The notes: a model not told the origin generated them from the letters alone. Shown: positions 45,008 through 54,859, counted from the first letter of the stretch. The stretch is DNA of 64,000 nucleotides from Lentilactobacillus parabuchneri DSM 5707 = NBRC 107865 (GCF_001435315.1 NZ_AZGK01000002.1:200763-264762); one strand, 5' to 3'. Numbers and translations are program-made.

Positions 45008-45080
45008 TGGGCAGTCAGGGGCTCGAACCCTGGACCCACGGATTAAGAGTCCGTTGCTCTACCAACTGAGCTAACTGCCC
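45008..45080 (-). tRNA. trnK: tRNA-Lys (CTT anticodon)
   Basis: The minus strand from 45080 reads GGGCAGTTAGCTCAG, a D arm, then the anticodon stem ACGGA/TCCGT enclosing CTCTTAA with anticodon CTT. The T arm contains GGTTCGAGCC. The acceptor stem GGGCAGT pairs with ACTGCCC, and the discriminator is A. CCA is not encoded. A terminator follows, so it is a single-tRNA unit. Confidence 0.96.
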
Positions 45081-45258
45081 ATTACTAACCGACTTAAATA
45101 TAATAGCATATGCGCAAAATATTTGCAACACGGAAAAGTGGATATTTTCAGATAAAAATTAATTGGATTGGTATAGTGAACACCAACCCATTTTCTGAAA
45201 GGTTTATTCACATCGTTTGAAACAATCGTGAAGCTATGCGGGTCTTCATTAGCGTTTA

Positions 45259-45286
45259 TTTGACGAAACCAGGTCTGTGTTATAAT
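45259..45286 (+). promoter_or_regulatory. Promoter of the wal operon
   Basis: TTTGAC (45259-45264) and TATAAT (45281-45286) are 16 bases apart, about 70 bases upstream of walR. The -10 box is perfect and the spacing slightly short. Confidence 0.65.
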
Positions 45287-45356
45287 AGCAACATGTTGGC
45301 GTGTGCAAATTTTTAGAAAATAACAATATTTAAATCCATGTTAGGAGAAATTGTTA

Positions 45357-46073
45357 ATGGCAAAAAAGATACTAGTTGTAGACGACGAAAAACCAATCGT
45401 CGACATTGAAAAATTTAATTTAACTAAAGAGGGCTATGAAGTATCCGTTGCTTATGACGGTGAAGAGGCCTTAAAACAAGTCAAAGACGTTGATCCGGAT
45501 CTCATTATCTTGGATCTGATGCTGCCTAAAATTGATGGGCTTGAAGTTGCCCGTGAAGTTCGTAAGACAAAGGATACACCCATTATTATGGTGACAGCCA
45601 AGGACTCTGAATTAGATAAGGTCCTCGGCCTGGAACTCGGGGCGGATGACTATGTCACCAAACCATTTTCAAACCGTGAATTAGTTGCCCGGGTTAAGGC
45701 GAACTTGCGCCGACAAGGAACCAATAGCAGCAATTCCAACGAGGAAGACGAAAATAAAGATATTAAAATCGGTGATTTGGTTATCCATCCGGAAGCCTAC
45801 TCCGTTTCCAAACGTGGCGAAAATATTGAATTAACTCACCGTGAATTTGAGTTGCTTCATTATTTGGCGCAACACATCGGACAAGTGATGACCCGTGAGC
45901 ATTTATTGCAAACAGTTTGGGGTTATGACTACTTTGGGGATGTTAGAACAGTTGATGTGACCGTTCGGCGGCTGCGTGAAAAAGTTGAAGACAGTCCAAG
46001 TCACCCAACCTGGCTGGTGACGCGTCGTGGTGTTGGCTATTATCTGCGCAACCCAGAAAGCGACCAAGCTTAA
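45357..46073 (+). CDS. walR: WalR response regulator (YycF)
   Basis: The 238-residue OmpR-type regulator has phospho-acceptor Asp53 in [14 protein letters not shown], the Lys switch in TKPFSNREL, and a C-terminal winged helix with [14 protein letters not shown] and [13 protein letters not shown]. It controls cell-wall hydrolase genes. The ATG at 45357 is 9 bases after AGGAG; the TTG at 45351 is less likely. It heads the conserved walRK-yycHIJ-htrA cluster. Confidence 0.97.
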   Translation: MAKKILVVDDEKPIVDIEKFNLTKEGYEVSVAYDGEEALKQVKDVDPDLIILDLMLPKIDGLEVAREVRKTKDTPIIMVTAKDSELDKVLGLELGADDYVTKPFSNRELVARVKANLRRQGTNSSNSNEEDENKDIKIGDLVIHPEAYSVSKRGENIELTHREFELLHYLAQHIGQVMTREHLLQTVWGYDYFGDVRTVDVTVRRLREKVEDSPSHPTWLVTRRGVGYYLRNPESDQA

Positions 46074-46114
46074 TCAGTCATGAAATCAATTTGTATAAGG
46101 GGTATTAACTGGTT

Positions 46115-47968
46115 GTGAATAATCGAATTAAGTTTTATCAATCAATTAAATTTAAGATAGCGCTGGTTTTCGCCCTAATCCTGCTGGTGACGTTGGAAAT
46201 TGTTGGTGCGGTGTTCGTGAGGCAACTGGAACACCAAAATTTAGCGACCTTTAAGAATCAAATTCAGCTACAGACGTACGTGACCAATTCTTTAACGACA
46301 GAGTTGTCGTTGTCGAATGAAACAAAAGCCAACAGCCGGATCAAGACGATCCTGAACGATTCCGACAGTAATAACAGTGCCCAAATACAGGTTATTGATA
46401 ATAAAGGGACGATTCGCGGAACCAACCAAATTAACAACCAGGCGATTGTTGGCCAAAAGACAACCGACGATAATGTTAAAAATGCGATATATAACGGGAA
46501 GAAGTTTGAAAAGACCACCTTCGATTCGTCGACAGGTGCCCGTTACTATACCCTGATTTCGCCGTTAATTAAGAGTTCCAACAATAACAGTACGGTCGTC
46601 GGGGTCGTCTATACCCGGGCAAATCTGGATTCTGTGTATGACAGTATCAATAGCGTTACCCTGATTTATCTGTTTGCCGCTTCAATTGCGATTATCCTGG
46701 GACTCTTGATTTCAATCGTGATTTCGCGAGCGATTACCCGACCAATTGAAGAAATGAAAAAGCAAACGATCCGAATTGCCCGTGGCGACTATTCCGGTCA
46801 AGTTCACGTTTATGGAAACGATGAGCTGGGTCAATTGGCCAGTGCGGTCAATAACTTGTCAGTCAGAGTTGAGGAGTCCCATGAATCCACTGAGTCTGAA
46901 AGACGACGACTGGATTCGGTGCTGGCAAACATGACCGATGGTGTTTTAGCCACTGATCGGCGTGGAAACGTGATTATTATTAACGAAACTGCTGCCAGCT
47001 TCTTGGACCTCGACGAAAATCAGGCGATGGGAAAGTCAATCCTGGACGTTTTGGATATTCGAAAGGACTACAGCCTTCGGGACTTGCTTGAAAAGCCGGA
47101 TGAGTTGATACTCGACTTCTCAAGTGAAGACCACAGCCTGGTCCTGCATGCCCATTTCTCACTTATTCAACGAGAATCCGGCTTTATTAGTGGACTGGTC
47201 TGTGTGCTCAGAGATATTACCGAGCAGCAACGAATCGAACAGGATCGAAAGCAATTTGTTTCCAACGTTTCTCATGAGTTGAGAACGCCTTTGACCAGTG
47301 TTCGCTCCTACATTGAGGCATTATCAGACGGGGCTTGGAAAGATCCCAAGTTGGCACCGAAATTCTTGAAGGTAACCCAAGATGAAACGGATCGGATGAT
47401 TCGGATGATTAACGACCTGTTAACTTTGTCACGGATGGATTCCGGAACTCAAAAGATGGAAGTTGAACTGGTCAATATCAATGAGCTGTTTAACTATGTC
47501 TTAAACCGTTTTGACATGATTCTCAAAAAAGAGGACCACCCGGAAAAGACTTATACCATCAAACGCTACTTCACCAAGCGTGATCTGTGGGTTGAACTGG
47601 ATACCGACAGATTTACGCAAGTTTTGGATAATTTGATGAATAATGCGATTAAATACTCACCCGATGGTGGCGTGATTACTTGTCGCTTGTACGAAACTCG
47701 AAATAAAGTCATTTTAAGTGTCAGTGATCAAGGCTTGGGAATTCCAAGAAAGGACATTCCCCATATCTTTGATCGTTTCTACCGAGTTGACAAGGCCCGT
47801 TCTCGTCAGCAGGGTGGAAGTGGTTTGGGGTTGGCAATTTCTAAGGAAACTGTCGAAGCTTTGCATGGCCAAATTTGGGCCGAAAGTGTCGAGGGTAAGG
47901 GATCGACCTTCTATATTGCCCTGCCTTACGAACCGGTAGAAGAGGAGGACTTGTGGGATGAGGTTTAG
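46115..47968 (+). CDS. walK: WalK sensor histidine kinase (YycG)
   Basis: The 617-residue membrane kinase has two membrane helices (about 12-34 and 180-202) enclosing an extracellular PAS-like loop. HAMP follows (PIEEMKKQTIRIARGDYSGQV), then a cytoplasmic PAS domain (LANMTDGVLATDRRG) with PAC, HisKA with FVSNVSHELRTPLTSVRSY, and HATPase with N, G1 and G2 boxes (MNNAIKYS, DQGLGIP, GGSGLGLAISKE). It starts at GTG after AAGGGG. It phosphorylates WalR and senses cell-wall state. Confidence 0.97.
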   Translation: MNNRIKFYQSIKFKIALVFALILLVTLEIVGAVFVRQLEHQNLATFKNQIQLQTYVTNSLTTELSLSNETKANSRIKTILNDSDSNNSAQIQVIDNKGTIRGTNQINNQAIVGQKTTDDNVKNAIYNGKKFEKTTFDSSTGARYYTLISPLIKSSNNNSTVVGVVYTRANLDSVYDSINSVTLIYLFAASIAIILGLLISIVISRAITRPIEEMKKQTIRIARGDYSGQVHVYGNDELGQLASAVNNLSVRVEESHESTESERRRLDSVLANMTDGVLATDRRGNVIIINETAASFLDLDENQAMGKSILDVLDIRKDYSLRDLLEKPDELILDFSSEDHSLVLHAHFSLIQRESGFISGLVCVLRDITEQQRIEQDRKQFVSNVSHELRTPLTSVRSYIEALSDGAWKDPKLAPKFLKVTQDETDRMIRMINDLLTLSRMDSGTQKMEVELVNINELFNYVLNRFDMILKKEDHPEKTYTIKRYFTKRDLWVELDTDRFTQVLDNLMNNAIKYSPDGGVITCRLYETRNKVILSVSDQGLGIPRKDIPHIFDRFYRVDKARSRQQGGSGLGLAISKETVEALHGQIWAESVEGKGSTFYIALPYEPVEEEDLWDEV

Positions 47969-49256
47969 TAAATACTTAATACCACTTGCACTCACCATTG
48001 CGGTGGTCGTCAGTCTAACGCTTTCAGTGGTATTGTGGACCAATCCGGCCAATTATCGGACCAATAAGCAGACGGCTCAAAGCCCAACGTCCCAGCAGAT
48101 GGTTAAGCCCAGGGGCTATGTCTATTCACCGGTTCAAGCAATTCACACCAACGCTGACGGAAGCCAGGTTATTTTGGTCAACAAATTGGTCAATACGGTT
48201 ACTGAAATTAAAAAGACAATGAAGAACTACAAGGATCCACATATTAAAACTTTAAGCAAAAATTCCAAGGTGGATTACTTTAGGATTGCCAATCAAACCG
48301 ATTCGATTATGTTGAACTATTCGGACACTGTTTCAATGAAGATGGTCAATCATATCGTTCATAACCGATTTAAGAAACTGCCGAATTACAAGATTAATCG
48401 GATTGTTTTACCAACTAATAATTCGACTAAGCTTTATCTTTTGGCAGATAAGAATTTTACGGTTTATGAAATTGACATCAAAAAGCATAGTCTCAAGTCG
48501 CTGAATAACGTCCTCAAGATGGATATGCGAACGCAGCCGGCAAGCTTTAAATTACTTAACAATCAACCGACCGTTTACGTGACGACGGCAGTTCAAATGC
48601 AGCCTTACAAGTATTTGATTGATCGTCAGTCAGATGATTATTACGTTAGTCGATTACTCAATAGTGCCGATTCCCAGAATATTAATGTCAAACGCCGTAA
48701 GAAGACAACGATCTATGGAGACCAAAGTTCACTTCAGTTAATTTTTAACTCGAGTAACCGAATGGCTGAATTTTCTGATTTTCGGCCTAACCATAACCTG
48801 CGTAATTTAACCTCAACTTTGAATGATTCCTACAAGAACCTCATCAAATTAGGGGTTCCAATGGATAACGTCCGCTTCTTTAGTTACGATCAGAAGACCC
48901 GTTCGGTCATGTATCGAACCTATGTAGAAGGATTTCCAATTTTTCGATCGGATGGATTTGGGACAGTTTCAACCCGGACACTCAATTCAAGTGCCCAACG
49001 AAGTGAATTTTCTCTGGATAATCCCGAAGTTCCATTACCAAGTAATAAGGGCTACACCTCACTTCCTTCGACTGAAACAATGCTGAAGCGGCTTGAAAAT
49101 CGGGGGTATAATATCAAAAAAATCAGTAAGACCCGAATTGGCTACACTTGGACAAAGGATAAAACCTCACCGCTTCTGATTGATCTGACGCCTGATTGGT
49201 ACGTGTATTATAACAACCGTTGGCTTAGCTACACATCACTCATGAATCAATACTAG
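47958..49256 (+). CDS. yycH: WalRK regulatory protein YycH
   Basis: The 432-residue protein has a single N-terminal membrane helix (YLIPLALTIAVVVSLTLSVVLW) and a long extracellular domain. Its start overlaps walK by 11 bases after GAGGAGG. In Bacillus, YycH and YycI bind WalK in the membrane and restrain it. Sequence conservation is low, so the assignment rests on position, topology and length. Confidence 0.9.
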   Translation: MRFSKYLIPLALTIAVVVSLTLSVVLWTNPANYRTNKQTAQSPTSQQMVKPRGYVYSPVQAIHTNADGSQVILVNKLVNTVTEIKKTMKNYKDPHIKTLSKNSKVDYFRIANQTDSIMLNYSDTVSMKMVNHIVHNRFKKLPNYKINRIVLPTNNSTKLYLLADKNFTVYEIDIKKHSLKSLNNVLKMDMRTQPASFKLLNNQPTVYVTTAVQMQPYKYLIDRQSDDYYVSRLLNSADSQNINVKRRKKTTIYGDQSSLQLIFNSSNRMAEFSDFRPNHNLRNLTSTLNDSYKNLIKLGVPMDNVRFFSYDQKTRSVMYRTYVEGFPIFRSDGFGTVSTRTLNSSAQRSEFSLDNPEVPLPSNKGYTSLPSTETMLKRLENRGYNIKKISKTRIGYTWTKDKTSPLLIDLTPDWYVYYNNRWLSYTSLMNQY

Positions 49257-49271
49257 AAAGGAGGGAGCCTG

Positions 49272-50102
49272 GTGAACTTTAGACGAATTGAAATCATCTT
49301 TTTGGTGACTTTCATCGCAATTGATATTTTCTTATTTGGGATGTTCAAGAAAAATATGAACATGCAAGCCGATAACGTTTCTCAGGGCGATTCGGATTCG
49401 GTCATTGTCAAAGAAATGCGTAATGACCAGATCAAAGTTGGCAATCTGTCCAAGAAAAATGCCTATGCTTTCTATATTTCAGGTGAGCAAAGCAACGTTT
49501 TGCGTAATCAAATGGGCCAATTAACCAACCAGACCCCCCAATATGTTGGTCATGAGCTGGAAAGCGAACTTAAGCAGCCGATTAATGTTGATCAAAATAA
49601 TCCGCAAAAAACCATTAACAAGCTCTTAACTGATTCAACGTTTGTCCTGTTTGGTGACCAGTACGTTTACAGTAAAGACCTGTCCACCAGTCGCAATATC
49701 GTTTACAATCAAAAGGCGATGGGCAGCTCCATTTATTCGTCGGAGGCCCAGATTCGGTTTACGCTGAATTCCGATCACCAAATTGTGAGTTATACCCAGT
49801 CGTATCTGGAGGGAATTAAGAGCCTCAGAGAAAAATCTGAAACCATTTCAGAAACGCGTGCATTAATTTGGTTGTATCAGTATAATGAAATACCAAATAA
49901 CACCACGGTTGCCTGGACAAATTTGGGATATACCAAGCTCTTGTCGATTGACGGAGACCGGGTATTTATTCCAACCTGGATCATTGCCATTCGACCGCAG
50001 AACTCCACTCAGATTCAACTGAAGCGGATCAATGCCTTTACAGGTGGTATTATCAAGGAAACCGATGAAAATTTGAAGAATAGTCAGTCGTCAATGGATT
50101 AA
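49272..50102 (+). CDS. yycI: WalRK regulatory protein YycI
   Basis: The 276-residue protein has one N-terminal helix (IEIIFLVTFIAIDIFLFGMF) and an extracellular domain ending in an LKRINAFTGGIIKE-like strand typical of YycI. It starts at GTG after AAGGAGGG, 15 bases after yycH. It acts with YycH on WalK. Confidence 0.92.
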   Translation: MNFRRIEIIFLVTFIAIDIFLFGMFKKNMNMQADNVSQGDSDSVIVKEMRNDQIKVGNLSKKNAYAFYISGEQSNVLRNQMGQLTNQTPQYVGHELESELKQPINVDQNNPQKTINKLLTDSTFVLFGDQYVYSKDLSTSRNIVYNQKAMGSSIYSSEAQIRFTLNSDHQIVSYTQSYLEGIKSLREKSETISETRALIWLYQYNEIPNNTTVAWTNLGYTKLLSIDGDRVFIPTWIIAIRPQNSTQIQLKRINAFTGGIIKETDENLKNSQSSMD

Positions 50103-50122
50103 AGTTGGGAAGAAGAACCTTT

Positions 50123-50926
50123 ATGGATAATGATGAAATGCAAATTAGTGTCCTTGCCAGTGGCAGCACTGGTAATGTGACGTATATTGAAACGCCGCAG
50201 CACAAGATCCTGCTGGACGCCGGATTGAGCGGTAAAAAGATCGCTGGGCTTATGAGTTCGATTGGCCGGGATTTAAGTGACGTTGACACACTCCTGGTAA
50301 CACATGAGCATTCCGATCACCGACAAAGTGTGGGCGTCCTGGCCAGAAAGTATGGCCTGAGCGTTTACGCGAATGAAGGAACCTGGAATGCCATGAATTC
50401 GAGGATTGGTAAGGTTTCAGATGATCAGAAAAATATTTTTCCGCCGGATACCGTGATGGACTTTGGCGATATTGATATCGAAAGCTTTTCGGTTTCTCAT
50501 GATGCTGCCGAGCCCCAATTCTATGTATTTCATCATCGGAATAAATCGTTTGTGGTCCTGACTGATACCGGCTATGTTTCCGATCGTATGGAAGGCGTCA
50601 TTAAGGACGCTGACGGATATTTGTTGGAATGTAACCACGATATTGAGATGCTGGAAAACGGTGAGTATTCATGGCCATTAAAACAACGGATTCTTGGTGA
50701 TCAAGGCCATTTGTCCAACGAAGACGGTGCCAATACCATGCTGGACGTGATTGGCCATCGGACCAAGAAGGTTTTCTTAGGTCACCGCAGTCAACACAAC
50801 AATATGAAGTCACTCTGTCATCTGACAGTTGCGTCAATTTTGGCCGATCATGATATGGGCGTCGGTCAAGACTTTAAGTTGTACGACACGGAGCCGGAAC
50901 AAGCATCACCTTTAATGATTATTTAA
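50123..50926 (+). CDS. walJ: MBL-fold hydrolase YycJ/WalJ
   Basis: The 267-residue metallo-beta-lactamase-fold protein has LASGSTGNVTYIETPQHKILLDAGLS, the metal motif VTHEHSDH and later histidines in LGHRS. Bacillus YycJ is a 5'-3' exonuclease linked to mismatch repair. ATG 50123 (MDNDEMQISV) has a weak site; the in-frame TTG/GTG upstream gives only a short extension. It lies 20 bases after yycI in the wal operon. Confidence 0.94.
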   Translation: MDNDEMQISVLASGSTGNVTYIETPQHKILLDAGLSGKKIAGLMSSIGRDLSDVDTLLVTHEHSDHRQSVGVLARKYGLSVYANEGTWNAMNSRIGKVSDDQKNIFPPDTVMDFGDIDIESFSVSHDAAEPQFYVFHHRNKSFVVLTDTGYVSDRMEGVIKDADGYLLECNHDIEMLENGEYSWPLKQRILGDQGHLSNEDGANTMLDVIGHRTKKVFLGHRSQHNNMKSLCHLTVASILADHDMGVGQDFKLYDTEPEQASPLMII

Positions 50927-51018
50927 AGATCCTTTAGATATTTCTAAACTTTTGAACACACTTTCGTCATGAAAAAAGTATATTATAGTTAATATAAAAT
51001 AATAAGGGGGCACGCTAA

Positions 51019-52278
51019 TTGGCACAAAATAATGGTTTTGGAAAATTTGTTGCAACTGCCGTAATCGCCGGCGCACTTGGTGGCGGAATTACTTACGGTG
51101 GTGTCACTTATTTCAACAATAGCAATAGTGGAACTGGAACAGAGTTGGTCTCAGGTACTAATAAGAATGGCAGTACCAAGGTCAGCAACGTTAAAGTGAA
51201 CTTGAATACCCAAGCAGAAAAAGCGTTCAACGCAACTAAGAGTACGGTTGTTTCTGTTATTAATTTGCAAAAAGAAAGTGAAAGCGATGATACCTTATCC
51301 GGCATCCTGGGACAAATTCAGGGCGGCTCTTCAAGCAAAAAGAAGAGCAGCGGTGAACTTGAAGCCTCAAGTGAAGGTTCAGGTGTGATCTATAAGAAGA
51401 GTGGCAACACCGCTTATATCGTAACCAATAACCACGTGGTTTCCGGTGCCAATGCCCTCGAAATTATCTTGAGTGACGGTTCCAAGGTTTCCGCTAAGGT
51501 TGTCGGTAAGGACGCAGTGAGTGACCTTGCTGTCCTCAAGATTAGCTCAGATAAGGTTACGAAAGTTGCGACCTTTGGTGATTCCGACAATATCAAGGTT
51601 GCAGAACCGGTTCTTGCAATTGGATCGCCACTTGGTTCGCAGTATGCAACCTCGGTTACTCAAGGAATTATTTCCGCGAAGAAACGGGAAGTTCCGCAAA
51701 CCTCTGAATCGGGTCAACAAATTGGGAACGCAACGGTTATTCAAACTGACGCTGCCATTAACCCTGGTAATTCAGGCGGACCACTGATCAACTTTGCCGG
51801 TCAAGTAATTGGAATTAACTCCATGAAGCTCGCTTCTGATCAACAAGGGACCAGTGTTGAAGGGATGGGCTTTGCGATCCCAAGTAACGAAGTTGTCATG
51901 ATCATTAACCAACTGATTAAAAACGGTCAGGTTATTCGACCAGCGCTTGGGATTGGCTATACTGATTTGTCAAACATCTCTGAGGAACAGCAACGCTCTA
52001 TTTTGAAGCTGCCTAAGAGTGTGACCCAAGGGGCAGTCGTACTGAAGGTTAATGCCAACTCACCTGCTAAGCGAGCAGGACTGGCCAAATATGATGTGAT
52101 TACCGAGTTGGATGGCACTAAGATCACCCAACAAAGTCAATTACGAGATATCTTATATAAACACCAGATTGGCGATAAGATTTCTGTTACCTATTACCAC
52201 AAAGGTTCAAAGAAGACTGGTAGCATTACCTTGAATCAAAAGGCAACCAGTAAAGTATTGAGTGAAGCAACTAAATAA
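51019..52278 (+). CDS. htrA: HtrA/DegP-like serine protease
   Basis: The 419-residue protein has an N-terminal anchor helix (FVATAVIAGALGGGITYGGV) and a trypsin-like domain with His in VTNNHVVSG, Asp in DAVSDLAVLKI and Ser in INPGNSGGPL. One C-terminal PDZ domain follows (GIGYTDLSNI to GDKISVTYYHKGSKK). It degrades misfolded exported proteins. It starts at TTG after AAGGGGG. It ends the wal gene cluster and is followed by a strong terminator. Confidence 0.96.
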   Translation: MAQNNGFGKFVATAVIAGALGGGITYGGVTYFNNSNSGTGTELVSGTNKNGSTKVSNVKVNLNTQAEKAFNATKSTVVSVINLQKESESDDTLSGILGQIQGGSSSKKKSSGELEASSEGSGVIYKKSGNTAYIVTNNHVVSGANALEIILSDGSKVSAKVVGKDAVSDLAVLKISSDKVTKVATFGDSDNIKVAEPVLAIGSPLGSQYATSVTQGIISAKKREVPQTSESGQQIGNATVIQTDAAINPGNSGGPLINFAGQVIGINSMKLASDQQGTSVEGMGFAIPSNEVVMIINQLIKNGQVIRPALGIGYTDLSNISEEQQRSILKLPKSVTQGAVVLKVNANSPAKRAGLAKYDVITELDGTKITQQSQLRDILYKHQIGDKISVTYYHKGSKKTGSITLNQKATSKVLSEATK

Positions 52279-52288
52279 TTTTAAACAG

Positions 52289-52335
52289 GATCTCCATTCG
52301 TTGGCATTGAGCTGATGAATGGAGATTTTTTTTAT
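52289..52335 (+). terminator. Intrinsic terminator after htrA
   Basis: ATCTCCATTC and GAATGGAGAT pair around a 20-base loop, followed by eight T. Confidence 0.88.
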
Positions 52336-52346
52336 AGATACACACT

Positions 52347-52387
52347 CACTTATTTAACATAAGTGTAATACTTAATATAGATGTAAT
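52347..52387. promoter_or_regulatory. Inverted repeat and TGTAAT repeats upstream of the S-layer gene
   Basis: CACTTA and TAAGTG (52347-52352 and 52360-52365) form a perfect inverted repeat. TGTAAT occurs at about 52364 and again 18 bases later. They lie 65-105 bases before the S-layer start. They could be operator sites; the TGTAAT spacing does not fit the standard WalR box. Confidence 0.35.
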
Positions 52388-52451
52388 GTTAATAAATTGC
52401 TCAATAAGATACAATTGGGGTGTAGTTAAATTCACAAAAGGGGAAATGAAC

Positions 52452-54635
52452 ATGAAAATTCATATTAAGGAATCGGCAGTTATTTCTATGGCTGCCCTGG
52501 GATTCTTCGCGGCAGTTGGGATATCGCAGTCCACAACTGTTTCGGCAAAATCTCGAGTTAGAGTGACATCAAACGTCAAGTTAAGAACTGATGCGTCATC
52601 AAGAAACGTGACCTTTACTGGTAAAGCCGCGTTGTTTAATAAGGCTTCCTCACTTAAATCAGCTAAAAAGAAGACAACAACTGTGACGTTGAAGGATCTT
52701 GCACGGTCCAACAAATCCAGCCAAAACGTTCGGGCATATCGCGTTGCAAGAACCAATCAGGGTAAGGTCTATTACAAAGTGGTTACTTTTGACGGCAAAT
52801 ACCGTGGTTGGATTTATGGTGGTAAGAGCCGTTCCAAATTTGCTGGGGGTTTGAAAACCTATCAAACTTTCAAACAGGGAACGCTCACCAATGATATGGC
52901 AAATGGGACGTTCCAGTTTGCAAACCCAGGCACCGCAAACGACAACCAAACGGTTACTTATAAGCAACCAGCTTGGACCCAATACAAAGTTGGTCGTCAG
53001 GTAACTGATTCAAGTGCTTACGCAGCCGTTAATTACAAGATTGATCGTGCTGGAACCAGAACTCGTGAAGGTGATCAGTGGGTTCATATTTACGCAATTA
53101 ACAACGGAAACTCTGGCGCTGACGGCTGGATTTTGTATTCAGGTTTGAAATCCGCCACAAATAATAATTCTCCGATCGCTGACAACGCAGTTCGCATTAA
53201 TTTGGTGGATTCAGCTACTGGCGCGTCATTGACTTCAGTTGACTATACCAAGGCTGGTGCAACAAAAGGGGCCACTTTGGGGACGAACACCAATGGTGTC
53301 TGGCAGCTTGCCTCAACTGATTCAAGTGCGATCCAGTCTCAGATTGCTTCAGCGTTGAATCGATTAGGCTACACTGGATTTACGTTAACCCAAGGCCAAA
53401 TGGCAGCAATTGCCCAGGGAACCTTTGGCGCAAGCGTCACAATTTCGGTTGTTAAGCCAACGATTAACAAGGCTGTTCGAATTGTCCTCACTGACCCAAG
53501 TGGCAATGTCATTAATTACGTTGACTACACAAACAATAAGGCTGTTAACGGCCAAACCCTTGGTACGTTGGATGGTTCTACATTTAAGTTGGCGGCAACT
53601 GATGCATCTGCTATTCAGACTAAACTAGTGGATGCCTTAAAAGGAACCAGCTATCAGCTGAGTGCCAACAATACGCTGACTGCTGATCAACAATCATTGA
53701 TTGCGCAAACCACATTTGGCAACCAAGTTTCCATTAAGACTGTTGCCGTCAATCCAATTAAAGACAATGAAGTTCAGTTGTCATTTGTCGATGGGACTGG
53801 CCAAGCTGTTGGATCCGTTAAATTGACGAAGGGGAGTTCGGATAAGACTGCTTTGGATACGATTAAAGCTGTCAGCGTCAGTGATCCAACTTCAAGCGAT
53901 AGCGCAACTCTTAAAAAGGCCTACGCCGCATTGCTGACGAAGGCTGGAATTAAAGGGTATACCAGCGACGGGCTTTCTAACGATCAGTTGGCGGCCAATA
54001 CTGCTGCGTTGAAGGCGGCTGACTATGGTAAGGATGTTAAGTTGGTTGTGGCTAAGATTCCGGTAAAGCAATTAGTTTCAAGTGCTATGTTCTTCGATAA
54101 GAAGGATACAAACGATGTGAAACAAGGGTTAACTTACTTTGAAAATGCCAATGCCAAACGTGATAGTGACAAAAATTTCGGTGCTGCATTAGCCGGAGAT
54201 ACAAATATTAAAGGCTATGCCGGAGATACTGTCACAGTCGCAAGTTTGAATGCAGCGCTTAAAGCCCAGGGACTAGATACCATCTATTATGCAGCTAAAA
54301 ATGACTGGTGGGGAGCACCTGGGACCCACTTAGCAGCCAATGATTTTGGTGGGACAAGTGGATCGTTATTTAACCCAGCTAAAGTAAAGAGCGGGGACAA
54401 GATTTATGTTTACAAATTAACATTTACCGCTAAAGCAAATAATCCAGATACGTCAATTGGTAATACATTAGACGTTAATAAACCACTATTTGACAAGGAC
54501 GGAAATGTAACGATCGGAGACGCTGGGGTGCAAGTTGCCTTAAAGTATGATCAAGTTTCCGGAGCACCACATGAGATTACACTCAATGATACAAATATGG
54601 CAGCAAAGTCACTCGCAGAACTGTACGGTGAATAA
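52452..54635 (+). CDS. S-layer-type surface protein with three internal repeats
   Basis: The 727-residue protein has a signal peptide cut after TVSA near residue 32. Residues 33-235 (SSRNVTFTG, VRAYRVARTNQGKVYYKVVT, DGKYRGWIYGGKS, KFAGG, TRTREGDQWVHIY, GWILYSGLK) closely follow the cell-wall-binding N-terminus of S-layer proteins of L. brevis and L. buchneri relatives. Three repeats of about 95 residues follow (245-338, 339-434, 438-537), sharing (N/K/D)xVxxxLxDxxG, a Leu-rich middle and QxTFGxxVxI endings, like mucin-binding-type modules. A unique region ends at LAELYGE. There is no LPXTG. It is longer than typical S-layer proteins, so it may be an S-layer-associated adhesin. Confidence 0.82.
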   Translation: MKIHIKESAVISMAALGFFAAVGISQSTTVSAKSRVRVTSNVKLRTDASSRNVTFTGKAALFNKASSLKSAKKKTTTVTLKDLARSNKSSQNVRAYRVARTNQGKVYYKVVTFDGKYRGWIYGGKSRSKFAGGLKTYQTFKQGTLTNDMANGTFQFANPGTANDNQTVTYKQPAWTQYKVGRQVTDSSAYAAVNYKIDRAGTRTREGDQWVHIYAINNGNSGADGWILYSGLKSATNNNSPIADNAVRINLVDSATGASLTSVDYTKAGATKGATLGTNTNGVWQLASTDSSAIQSQIASALNRLGYTGFTLTQGQMAAIAQGTFGASVTISVVKPTINKAVRIVLTDPSGNVINYVDYTNNKAVNGQTLGTLDGSTFKLAATDASAIQTKLVDALKGTSYQLSANNTLTADQQSLIAQTTFGNQVSIKTVAVNPIKDNEVQLSFVDGTGQAVGSVKLTKGSSDKTALDTIKAVSVSDPTSSDSATLKKAYAALLTKAGIKGYTSDGLSNDQLAANTAALKAADYGKDVKLVVAKIPVKQLVSSAMFFDKKDTNDVKQGLTYFENANAKRDSDKNFGAALAGDTNIKGYAGDTVTVASLNAALKAQGLDTIYYAAKNDWWGAPGTHLAANDFGGTSGSLFNPAKVKSGDKIYVYKLTFTAKANNPDTSIGNTLDVNKPLFDKDGNVTIGDAGVQVALKYDQVSGAPHEITLNDTNMAAKSLAELYGE

Positions 54636-54641
54636 TTGATA

Positions 54642-54704
54642 ATTTAAACAAGGCAAAAGAACTTCAGTCTAGATTTCAGGCTGGGGTTCTTTTGACTTGT
54701 TTAA
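54642..54704. terminator. Bidirectional terminator after the S-layer gene
   Basis: AAACAAG, AAAAGAAC and TCAG on the left match CTG, GTTCTTTT and CTTGTTT on the right, forming a long stem with A/T ends. It serves the S-layer gene and the convergent antitoxin-like gene. Confidence 0.8.
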
Positions 54705-54712
54705 TGGGTTCA

Positions 54713-54859
54713 TTATTGCGCTATGTGGTCCCGAAACGGAATACACAGAATAACCCCCTCCTTCGTCTGAAACACGCTGTACTGCTCGTATTTGGGGTCA
54801 ATATTACCAGGCATCGGCAGCACTAGCTTCCCTTGTTGATTAATCAATTTAACTGACAT
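54713..54859 (-). CDS. Small antitoxin-like protein (MazE/AbrB-type), no toxin partner
   Basis: A 48-residue ORF begins MSVKLINQQGKLVLPMPGNI after GGAGAATC. The first 20 residues resemble the swapped-hairpin DNA-binding strand of MazE/AbrB antitoxins found in lactobacilli (MxVKxxNQQGKLVL). No toxin gene follows; the next element is a terminator. It may be a solitary antitoxin, a remnant of a lost module or a small regulator. No gene occupies 54860-55072, which is AT-rich without clear structure. Confidence 0.6.
   Translation of the reverse strand: MSVKLINQQGKLVLPMPGNIDPKYEQYSVFQTKEGVILCIPFRDHIAQ

Noticed and set aside
52364-52387. WalR box upstream of the S-layer gene
   Set aside because: The two TGTAAT hexamers are 18 bases apart instead of the 11-base period of the TGTWAH-N5-TGTWAH motif.
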